A stretch of 64,000 nucleotides of DNA, taken from contig OY540813.1 in NCBI GenBank assembly GCA_961205875.1, forward strand, positions 4,001,001 to 4,065,000, in the 5' to 3' direction. Positions within the stretch are counted from its first letter, which is position 1. Each line of letters begins with the position of its first letter. This stretch comes from Sialis fuliginosa (lineage: Eukaryota; Arthropoda; Insecta; Megaloptera; Sialidae). The notes under the pieces were generated by a model. It was given only the letters and a program-made list of their open reading frames with translations. It was not told where the DNA came from and made no database searches. Both the position numbers and the translations under genes were made by a program. Shown piece by piece: positions 12,230 through 22,605 of the stretch.

Positions 12230-12870
12230 CATTATCTAAAATTATACATTGTCAACAAATATAAAAATGTAGTTTTAATTCTCTCTGTCCCACTCCAACG
12301 CGGAACTTAAGTTCGCGCATTATTAATAATATTTTAACGTATATAACTTATTTAAAGTTATTTCCTAAACTATACCACCAAATTTGATGTTATAAAGGGT
12401 AAATTGTATCTACATTAAGTACTTATGACGATGAAATCATTTATTTCGAAATAAATTAATGTTTTGCAGGTCATTCGTCCACGTAAACAGAATTTTATTT
12501 GTAACATAAGAGCAGTCATTGTGGCTTAAATATAAAAGTTAGACATATGGTGTCGCTGACTTTATTGTAGATCTTTTGACTCTACACAATTCTTTAATAC
12601 ATTATTTTGTTCAATATTAAACAGTTTAGGCGGCGTATTTCAAAAGAGCGCGTTGGCGGCAAATTTTTTTCCAACTTGATTTACTATTATCGCCACTGCT
12701 TATTCCTTATGTTACCTAACATAACAAAATATATCCTATAACCTGACCAGAGAATATATCTATGAATTAAAAAAAAACTCGTAAATCGGATAAATGATTC
12801 TCGAATTATAAGCGCTCTAACGGACAGACAGACAGATAGACAGAGATATTTTGAGCTATATATATATTAA
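12230..12870 (-). repeat. Dispersed repeat family DR2, inverse copy
   Basis: This mirrors the preceding copy: 'gtggcttaaatataaaagtt' here corresponds to the complement of the block near 11645, and it ends at the complement of the TCTG-rich head (12815-12850). It has no coding content of its own. Confidence 0.65.
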
Positions 12871-12878
12871 GGATATAA

Positions 12879-13282
12879 AAACAAACTTGTTTGTTTAAAC
12901 GTCAAAATTTATTAAAGAAGAGGAAACCGCAAGCTTTCGATTCACAGAATCATCGTCAGGCTAAAATATAATAAGTAACAATTAAATACAATAAATATAA
13001 TGCAAAATATTGATATTTTAAAATAAAAATTCAGAAATATACCTATTAATAGGTATATTTCTGAATTTTTATTTTAAAATACATCGTTCTCAAATTTAAA
13101 TCTTTATTAATAGGTATATTTCTGAATTTTTATTTTAAAATATCAATATTTTGCATTATATTTATTGTATTTAATTGTTACTTATTATATTTTAGCCTGA
13201 CGATGATTCTGTGAATCGAAAGCTTGCGGTTTCCACTTCTTTAATAAATTTTGACGTTTAAACAAACAAGTTTGTTTTTATT
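12879..13282. mobile_element. Foldback element with mirrored hammerhead-like motifs
   Basis: Arms of about 190 bases are inverted copies: 'aaaacaaacttgtttgttta' starts the left arm and its complement ends the right one. Between them is a block 'ggtatatttctgaattttta' that occurs twice more in direct or inverse form. Each arm carries CTGACGA, one base, a five-pair stem GATTC/GAATC with loop TGT, then GAAA (13197-13221 plus strand; 12959-12936 minus strand). This is the same layout as at 10098-10126. Confidence 0.6.
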
Positions 13283-13479
13283 TATATTTAACGTCACTAC
13301 TATTATATTATTAAGGATATACTTAGACCTTCCTCGTGAAATACTTTATTAGTGAAAACCGGAATAAAATCCGTTCAGTAGTTACTGAGAAAATCATTCA
13401 CACACAGACAAACAGACGCGGTGAATATACTATGTATATTTCATTAAACTAGTATTTCATACTGAATTTCCAGACCAGG

Positions 13480-13800
13480 TAAATACGGATAACATTTGAC
13501 ATCCCTGCAACTACGGCAACTTGTTTGCATTCACGAGGCATCTTCTCGGGCATTTGCGGCGGTTGTCCCCGTAGGGCCGTCGACTCAGAAATCATTCTGA
13601 CAATCCCCACCTCCACATTGCCGATTTGCATATTCAAATTCAGCCGAACCCTCGCCGCAATCTATCACTGGGCTGTTTGTCTCCCAGGGGGGCACTTTTT
13701 GCTCCGCGATGCCCTGTTATTAATAGCGTTTACCTCCAAGACGTGCATATTAATGACATTCGCCAATCTGTTTTTGTGTCCTGCAAGGATTAAGTTGTTA
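13480..13800. other. GC-richer single-copy island with an octamer motif
   Basis: A 300-bp block richer in G and C that does not recur in the window. It contains ATTTGCAT (at about 13624), the binding octamer known for POU factors. No splice sites fit the open frames on either strand, so a regulatory role is more plausible than coding. This is an inference. Confidence 0.3.
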
Positions 13801-13927
13801 TGTCAAACACTCATAGCTCGGTAAACTAGCCAAACTCTATGCACTTTATTTTGTATTATTCAACTTTGAAAATAGCTATGTTTGGTGTTGTATAAAGTAT
13901 ACAAATCATTACATTTACATACATAAA

Positions 13928-14275
13928 ACATCTGCCAAGTAAATGCACAGTGCTTCCTCGTGCCAATTTAACCAAAGGTAGTTAATTATTGAACAATGTA
14001 ATAAAAACCGATAAATCGCTTAGCATTGGTTTACCAATTAATTTTTGGGAATATTTTACAACAAACATTGTGGACCTATATTATAGGAAATTGAATACTC
14101 TACAACAGTGCTTGTGTCCCTAAAAAATAATAGTTCAAAAGGGGGTCCCTAGACTACATAAATTTAAGAACCGCTGATCTAAAAAAAGATCCTATACAAT
14201 TTTTACGTAACAAGTATCGTTCTTGGGATATCTTGAAAAAATTAATATTTTGGGATGTCACCCCTCCCCCTGACA
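13928..14275 (-). repeat. Dispersed repeat family DR4
   Basis: Begins 'catctgccaagtaaatgcac' and continues to a block near 'gggatgtcacccctccc'. A short forward copy of the same family lies at 14395-14555. Part of it ('gggggtccctagactacata') resembles a hAT-type end also seen near 29755 in inverse orientation. Confidence 0.6.
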
Positions 14276-14394
14276 AACGATTTTGATGATTTTGAAATGG
14301 GACCGTCCTCAAGCCAGACCCAACCATCCGACCAAGTTTAAATAATATCAGTTCAGTGGTTCATGAGTTATGCGTGTGACAAGGATTCAGCGAA

Positions 14395-14555
14395 CTAATA
14401 TTTTTTAGTAAAATTGTATAAAAATTAAATGGTTAACCAATGCTAGGCAATTTATCTGAGCACTTATCGGTTTTTATTTAAATTGTTCAATAATTAACTA
14501 CCTTTGGTGAATTTAGCACGAGGAAGCACTGTGCATTTACTTGGTAAATGTTTTT
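14395..14555 (+). repeat. Dispersed repeat family DR4, partial copy
   Basis: Shares 'tcggtttttatttaaattgt' and the end 'gtgcatttacttgg' with the copy at 6170-6555. Confidence 0.6.
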
Positions 14556-14779
14556 TTATGCGATTCTAAAAATTATGAAACGTATCCCGAATTTTTGTGT
14601 GTGATTTATTTATATGCATTTTTTGTGGATCTACCGTAAAAAAAAGACTACTCTAGTTTGTATTTATGATTTACCATAGATCTATCTTCTTTTTTTATTA
14701 TCTTCGGTGTCCATTCTTAGCTCACATAAATACTTGTGTATCAGTGCATCAAATAGAAAAACAATAAAACCAACGACAG

Positions 14780-15000
14780 CAGTTGCTCAGAACGACATGT
14801 TTGCAATTTCTACACGTAATGGCTTTATTAGCCGCGGGGTTTTCTAGGTGGCTACTGCAGGGTTGTGGCGGGCAAGGGGTGCTTACCGACGGCGACGCTA
14901 ATGGCCGTCGCCACAAGACGGTCATAAATAATAACAGCTACGCTCGTGGAACGACCGCCCGCAGGTGGAATCAAAATCTTTTGCCAAACTGTTAACGCCA
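14780..15000. other. GC-richer single-copy island with a strong small hairpin
   Basis: Contains the inverted pair 'ggcgacg'/'cgtcgcc' around 14890-14915 and a CAGGTG E-box near 14960. It does not recur in the window. I could not support a coding exon here. Confidence 0.3.
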
Positions 15001-15159
15001 GGAAGGTTGTTTTAGATCATGTCGAGATAATTTTTGGTGCACGAAAGTTTAATTTATTAAAAATTTGCAAAATTTAACTTTTCTACGATGATATATGGCT
15101 TGATATTCAAAGATCGGTGAAAAATGTAATTTTTAAGATTTTGCCTATCGAAATAATGA

Positions 15160-15335
15160 TAAAAAACATCTGCCAAGTAAATGCACAGTGCTAAATTCAC
15201 CAAAGATAATTAATTATTGAAAAATTTAAATAAAAACCGATGTTCAGATAAATTGCTTAGAATTGGTTAACCATTTAATTTTTATACAATTTTACTAAAA
15301 AATATTAGTTCGAAATTTTTCTTAAGATTTTTTCG
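15160..15335 (-). repeat. Dispersed repeat family DR4, partial copy
   Basis: Starts 'catctgccaagtaaatgcac' and ends near 'ttcgaaatttttcttaagat'. Same family as the copy at 6170-6555, opposite orientation. Confidence 0.6.
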
Positions 15336-15543
15336 TATATTTTTAATTTTATGACAATTTCAATCTAAATTTAAATTTATGCAAACGTCAAAATGACAGA
15401 CAGACACGGAACGAAAAGTGTTTGTCTTGACGTGAAACAGAAAGACCAATTTAAAATTTTGAAATCGGATAAGTAACATTTTTTTTGTCTCAATCTAAAA
15501 CAATCACAAAGCTTCTCGTATCTTTTATATTTCGAGGAAGCAA

Positions 15544-15855
15544 AAACATATCGGTTCTTATCTAAAAGCAAGTATTAATTTAAAATAACCAAGGAATATT
15601 TAAGGGACCTATAGATGGTCAAATCAAATTTTCAGATCACCCCCTTAAAACCGTTTTACCGTAGCTAAAATAATAAAATATCGGTTCTTATCTAAAAGCA
15701 AGTATTAATTTAAAATAATAACATATCGGTTCTTATTTAAAAGCAAGTATTAATTTAAAATAACCAAGGAATATTTAAGGGACCTATAGATGGTCAAATC
15801 AAATATTCATATTTCACCCCCTTAAACCGTTTTACCGCAGCTAAAATAATTTTTG
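15544..15855 (+). repeat. Local direct duplication, three part-copies
   Basis: The block 'atatcggttcttatctaaaa' occurs at about 15547, 15678 and 15723. The following block 'ccaaggaatatttaaggga' occurs at about 15587 and 15764. This indicates stepwise local duplication rather than a known element. Confidence 0.75.
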
Positions 15856-18031
15856 TCTTACTACCCCTGACCCCCTGTAACTATATACAAAATTTAAACT
15901 CGATACGATTTTACCACTTGAAAAGGTTCCCTTGTTAGTCTCCATTCTTCCATTTCATTCTTTATTCTAAATTATACAAATAAAATATAAATTAATCTTG
16001 CTATCTCCAACTTAAGATTCATCGAGACTCTCTCTATAATTATTATTTTTCAAACATAAATATTAATAACTCGCAGATTACCATATTTAAAAGGTAGACA
16101 CTATATACATACATTTAAGTTTATTCAATTTTTAATCAAGTTCAATTTGAAAACGAATCTTTTACAAATTTTACTTACACCTCTTGCGAATCTGACAACT
16201 ATAAATTCTCCTCTCTCTCTATCTCTCTTTCGCTTGGACTAGACGGGATTTAATTACGTTAATTAGAATAAATCACTTGAAATCTACTTTAATTATACCT
16301 CCATTAAATCTTAACAATTCGGCTTGTCATATTTATCAAATTAATATTCACAATAATGAATACAGTAAATGAAATTTTACATTGCAATTATTATTGTTCA
16401 GTTTTTAATTATTAAAACTGTAATACTATATTAGGAAAACTTAGAAATAGCTCAGAATGTTGAGAAAAATATTAATTAATAGTACACGATAAAAATAAAA
16501 ATATTTATACTGTTACTGCGTCCACGTGGTAATACAGATTACTGTTATGATAGTCGATAAAACAAGTTTTTAGTTTCACATTTACACACTAGATGTCTAC
16601 GCAAAAAAAGTATAACCCACCAAAAAGTACACACACACTTTTTTATCTAAGTAATCAATTTTCCGGATGTAAGCTATCTCTGTGGCAAATCCCCCCCCCC
16701 CCCCTCAATAAATACTAAAAACTGATGAACAAAAAAGTTTATAGCTCAAGTTATTTGCTATAGTTATGCCAAATCTCAGATTTCTAGGTCTAACAATTTT
16801 CAAGCTAGAAATCTCTGACAGACAGACAGACAGACACAGTGTTGATTCCGTAATACCCGTTATTTCAGAGTGGAAAAATTCAAACCGAATTTTATATGAC
16901 AGTTCTTTTGCAGTTTTTGTAATGAAGGTATATTTACTAAAGTGTATTTACTAACGATAAAAAAAACTATTACTGCGTATGCAACTATCTGTAAAAAAAA
17001 TCCAAAAGAACTGTCATATAAGTTTGATACCCCATTTAAAAGTGCTTGCAAGCTAGCAAATTATTGTAATACCGGACATAAGTATTCTTTAACTTTAAAC
17101 AACGAGATTCGCAATAAATAACCTAACCTAACAAAACCTTTAATTTAATTACCATAGAAATTGTAATTTGTAACCTAAAATAAGAACCACAACTTATAAA
17201 CAATCTCTGCAATAATCCAACTTCACACCTGCCCAAATACTAGCTCCATTTTGTCACAAATAAAAGCACGCAGAATGTTTGCAACAGCAATGCAGTCACT
17301 ACAAACAATCGGATCTGCCGGTCATTACCGCAAAGACAAACAACGACGCGGCGGGCGCCGGTCAACCCTTCACTTACTAAACAACACTGCAGGTTTCTGG
17401 TTGTCTTATGCAAATACTGTTGGTTTATGTATGTAACCGTTTATAAATGGTAAAAATCGGATCGACTTTAAAAAATCTTTTGGTCGTAAATTACACAGAG
17501 AAATAATAACATGACTTGGCCATAAAATGCACACCCCTTAAACTTTTTAAAATGTATTAATTAATAAAGTTGTCATTTAACAAAAAATTGGAGATAATTT
17601 TCAAAACTTCACTCTTTTATTTTTATATAAAAAGTGATGTTCATTTGAAAACATAATAAAATAAACGACTTAACCTCACTTATTAATAATTGTATTTTCT
17701 TAAATCGATATATCTCAAGAGAATAAATATAAATATAACAAATATTTGATGCAAACTTACCAAATTTTGTCTTGATTAAAGATGTCCGAGTAAGATAATA
17801 AAACACAAATCAAGATAAACATTCAATCAATGTAATTTGCAAAAATTTCGCACTTTAAATAACACAAATAAAATACATACTACATTATTATAATATGACA
17901 GTTGTAGCCGTTGTAGCTATTGTGGTGCCTTTAAGCGGATATTTTTGGAACTATATATTATTCATAATTATTATTTATTATTGTATGTACTTTAAATGGC
18001 CCATACTGAAAAACGTCGTTTTGGAACTATA
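15856..18031. other. No gene; scattered repeats, C run, and an octamer-bearing island
   Basis: Fragments of DR1 (about 16520-16620) and of the foldback family at 35361-35692 (about 17000-17090) are recognisable, along with a C run at 16691-16704. Positions 17220-17430 are a GC-richer single-copy block containing ATGCAAAT (near 17409), the POU octamer. Nothing coding is supported. Confidence 0.35.
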
Positions 18032-18531
18032 CAGTACCGGCTTTAAGGAGGGGGGCGAACCAGGGCGACCGCCCGGGGCGCCAGGCCAGGTGGGGCGGCG
18101 CACAATGGGGCATAAGTGACTTAACCAAAAATATAGCTAAATATAAACAATGTTAATTTGTAAAAAATCCAAGAAAAATCGACTATTTGATAGCTGCTAA
18201 CAAATCCTTATTCAGCAACCCAGAAAACCTTTAATAAGGTATTAGCTAAGATATTAACTAATCAACTTATTTGTTCATTTATCAATTTTAATTTGTTCAT
18301 AATAGGAGAAGGAAGTCTCGATGGTCTTAGGGCATTTGATAGTCTTAAAGTTAATGATGTAAGCTATATTTAAAAAAAAAGTCTGTAGGATCACGCCAAG
18401 TTGAGATATTAACTATTCAACGTATTTGTTAATTTATCAATTTTAATTGACATTTTCGGTGATTTTTTAACATTTTTTTAGGGGGAGAAAGGGCGGAAAA
18501 ATAAATCTCGCCCAGGGCGCCAGACTTAGTT
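18032..18531 (-). mobile_element. Non-autonomous hAT-like element, degraded
   Basis: The left end 'cagtaccggctttaa' and the blocks 'gcgccaggccaggtggggcg' and 'tctcgcccagggcgccaga' match the element at 8433-8874 read in the other direction. The right terminus is too eroded to give a target duplication. Confidence 0.65.
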
Positions 18532-20119
18532 TCATCAAGAAAAAATATTGATTTTCAACTATTATATTTGATTTTTGATTTAATTATAAATTACATTTTT
18601 TGACCACTATACATTTATATTTTTTATTGATCTTTTGGTTCTAAAAATATTAACCTTATTTATTTGATAAATATTAACTTTTTCGACTAATAGTTTTTAA
18701 GAATGTTGTCATTTTAAAATATCATAAATTCTTGCAAAAAATCCACATAACTATAAATCGTGCATACATATCAACAAAATAACAATTTACAAAACGAGGA
18801 GTGGGGGGAGGGGGTTAGAAACCAGTCACGGATGTGAATTTGATGAATACTTTTATTTTATTATTATAATATAAACATAATAATATAACTCACATATTTA
18901 TACTAAAAATCCACATGTCTACCATACAAACAGCAACAGAGGTTGTTATCATTTACGAGAAGGGTTGGGGGGGGGGAATCTAGAACCCAGTCACGGGGGT
19001 GAGTTTGATGAATGTGCTCGTCTCTGCAACATGTGTTTGGTACAACGCAGCCACGGCATGGGGTCGGGATTAGAAACGAAACTATCGTCGGACGTCGGAA
19101 GGTTTGGCTGCTTGATGTGGGGGGGAAGGGGGGGGGGGTCGTGTGCAAGCCGGGGAGACGTCGCCGTCCGATACGATACAACACGCGAGCAACAACTTAC
19201 AGGTGTAGCTTTTCTTTGATTCAGTAGTTCTTAAACGGTTTTAATCATAAACATAAAGACATTGACTGCAAACTGCACATTCTTTATTAACATAATCAGG
19301 CCCGGACTTAAGAATTTGGCGCCACTAGGCAGTTTGGAAAATTTATTTATGTAAATACACACATTTAACAATTGTGATGTTAATTAAAACTCAAAATCAC
19401 ATAACGTATTGCCAACTTAAGAATTGTAAAAATGACACTTCCCGAATAGACAAAATTGTCTGTGATAGCTTTTTCATGATTTTGCAATGTCGAATTTGTA
19501 CTTCTTTATTGTATATGTTGTTAAAATATCAAAAAATACGAAGACAAGAATAAATAAAGGATTTCTTGTAATTGATATTCTATTATACATTTATAACATT
19601 GGAAGGATCTATACATAACTTGGTGGGAGCCCCTCTCGACTTCGAATAAACGCAACTTCCTCGTGTCAAAACGATGATTCAGAAGGCTTAGAATAAACGA
19701 GTCCCGACTGTACTATCAAATTTTTACTACAGTTATATATAACCTTATAAAAAATCGATAATAGATTAATTATTATGTTTTACCCAGTATTATTATTCTA
19801 TTTGAAACCTGCAGTGAATGATTACAAATTTAAAAGTTTCAAAACCGCAGAAACACACGAGCTAATGCGATGAATCATAGTAATAGGGAATTTTCAATCA
19901 ATTTCCCTATGCTATTCATTTGTAAACATTTGATCAGATTCTTAATTTAAAACCATTATCGTAGGTACATATGTACAATACATATACAAGCATATGCATA
20001 ATATGTACATTATTGTTCATAGTTTAAATGTTTTATGTTAAAAAACTGCAAGGGGGAGAAATTGGGCTTTTTTGTCCAACAATAAGTGTTCATGACTAGA
20101 ACAGTTATTTAAAAAATAA
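18532..20119. other. No gene; G-rich block 18790-19220
   Basis: A phrase 'cagtcacgg-gtga-tttgatgaat' is present twice (about 18823 and 18990), each after a G run, so the block is locally duplicated. Positions 19118-19140 contain consecutive G runs that could form G-quadruplexes on the plus strand. A hAT-type left end ('caggcccggacttaag') starts at about 19298, but its partner end was not found. Confidence 0.35.
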
Positions 20120-20586
20120 GATACTGGCACCAGTCTTGAACAATACCACAGTATTAGACATTTATTTAATTAATTGTACTAATAATAATAAATATAATAT
20201 AGATAATATTTCATTACTGCCATTACAGAATCATAATCTATAAACACTTGATGACAATCCACCAATGGATGTTCAAATGTTGGACATTTAAACTAATTAT
20301 TAGTGTAATATATTCACTAATTATATTATTATGTTATCATAGCATCTGCTTTATATTGTTTCAAATTTTACAGTTCTTTATTTTATAACTTTGTTGTTGT
20401 AATACTTATCATTTTATAATCATAAGCAAGTATCCATTACTGGAGAAAAAAACATAAACAAAATACAAACTGTCATTTAAAAAACGAACTATTTGATTAT
20501 TAAATTTTATAAATTTTATTAGTAACATGCAATCCCAAAAACAGTATACCTTGCTGTTAAAGCGTCCAAGGCTGGGACTAGTACCT
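20120..20586. mobile_element. MITE family 'GGTACTGGCACCAG', copy 2
   Basis: Left end 'gatactggcaccagtcttga', right end 'ggctgggactagtacct'. The interior matches copy 1 (558-1108) in the same order. No ORF. Confidence 0.75.
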
Positions 20587-22605
20587 TACTGAATATTTTT
20601 TTAATAACGCCATACTTTTCAAATATTTAACATATTAATTATTTTTGCTGTCGTTATAGGTAGTACTTACACCAAGCTATTATTTTCGATAGGTACCTAG
20701 CACAGAATAAACAATAATTTATGTATTCATGTTTATTAATTTCGTTCACAATAGAAAACCCTATTGTTCTCTACAAGTATAGCACTACATATATACATAT
20801 ATAGGATGTAATAAATAATTGATAATCCTAAGCTAATATTAATTCCAATGTTATATAACCAAACTATTCAACGATACACCTTTAAAAGACAATATTTATT
20901 AAAACAATCATAAATTACACTAAATATCTACAATGCTGTTACAAAAGCAAATAAGTTGTGCGGGGTCCTATCTGCCAATATTTACCCACCACCCTCCATA
21001 ATTAAACAGTGCAAACAATTGCTTTTCTGATTGGACACTACACCAAACAATAATGTGAATACTAATATTGTTAAAATTATTTTGTAGATATTCAATAATA
21101 TTTACAAGTGTACATTATATTAATGTAACTATCAATAAATCACAAATATTTAGATTCTACTATCGAAATATTTATTAATTATATATTTTCTATGAATTCA
21201 AATAGATTTTATCAGGTAAATTAAAAAAATATATACCTACAGAAAATTAATATTGTATATAAATATTTTAATATGAGTACTGCCCTCTATTGATGCTTTA
21301 GTACACTTGATGGGTATTGCTGGTTTGTATCTTGGGTAATATGTTGTTATTCATTTGTAGATGGCGTCAAATTAGATATTGCTTATATAGGAAATTTAAT
21401 GTTTATTTACAAAAATTATACAAAAGCATAAGTATGAATTGTTTTATATTTTTTAAACATAAATTAACAAAATTGAATATAAAATAAATATGATATTATA
21501 TTTGTTTTATTATTAAATTCATATATAAATATAATAATTAATAACATACAAAATATAGTACATTTGTTATATAAAACTTCAAAAATATTTTAATAAAAAA
21601 CGAATGTTTTACTATAATAATCAGGAACGTAACTTTTTAATTTTTCCAGATTTAACCACCTTCAAAAACGAGGAGGTTCTCAATTCGGTTTTACATATTT
21701 TTTATGTTTGTATGATTTTTTTTTGTTTCAAAGAGTATACTCCCCATATAAATTATATCAAAATTTGACCATGAACTTCAAAAAAGAGAGAGTTTTCAAT
21801 TCGATTGTATATATTTTTTATATGTATATTCGGGCATAACGATTATTCGATTGATTTTTTGTTTGAAAGTATACCTTTGAGGTGGTCCCATATAAAAAAA
21901 TAAAAAACTTAAAAAACGACTTAAAAAAAAACTTCAAAAAACACTGAAAAGTTTTTGAAGTACCAACCCAATAAAAAACTATTTAACCCTTAACTGGTGT
22001 CGTATGGGGGTCGGCCGGCCTCTACAGGTCATATTTCGATATTTTTGTAAAAATCACCCGCTACGTTCTGCGCTTTAACAGCTTCAGGGACGGGGATACG
22101 TGCATGTTAAGGGCCTGTTGACCCCCACGATACCAATTGATTTTTTTTTATTATTTATTAGAGGCATAAAACATGTTTTTGCTTAATTAATTCATATTCG
22201 AAAAGAAAGAAAAAATATTTTTGTTAAAAACTTTAAAAATAATTTAATAGGTACCTAAAAATATCCAAAAAAAATTGTAATTTTATTAGGATCTCTAATT
22301 TAATAAAATAATGGTAATAAAATCTAGTTGTAGAGTGTATTATTTACCATTTATAAAATGTTATCCAGTCTCATTATTGAAACTGGCTTACCAAAAGCTA
22401 AATTTCAGTGGGGGCAGCAAATACTCCACGAAAAAATAAAACCGACTTCAAAAACTGTTTAATTTAATTATTAGGTATACTTTTCAGTATTTTTGGGTTT
22501 TTTATTTTAATTAACTTGACATCTCTCGTCCGTAATTAAACCAATCTCGTCTCTATATCTAGTTAAAAATATATATTAAAAAAGCTACGCCACTGACTGT
22601 AATAA
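20587..22605. other. AT-rich DNA with a small foldback and an insect-type repeat
   Basis: Positions 21650-22510 resemble a family of insect repeats with phrases such as 'gaggaggttctcaattcggt' and 'aaccgacttcaaaaactg'. Inside it, 21986-22136 is a small foldback whose ends 'actggtgtcgtatgggggtc' and 'gacccccacgataccaatt' are inverse. 'gctacgccactg' at 22582-22593 looks like a hAT terminus. No gene is seen. Confidence 0.4.

Noticed and set aside
17115-17135. Telomere-like 'cctaacctaac'
   Set aside because: Only two units, also seen singly near 30660 in a DR1 repeat. Not enough for an interstitial telomere tract.
22404-22592. A hAT element overlapping the FoxL1 3' end
   Set aside because: The ends 'cagtgggggcagc' and 'gctacgccactg' look like hAT termini, but the flanking 8 bases do not match, so I did not call it as a whole element.
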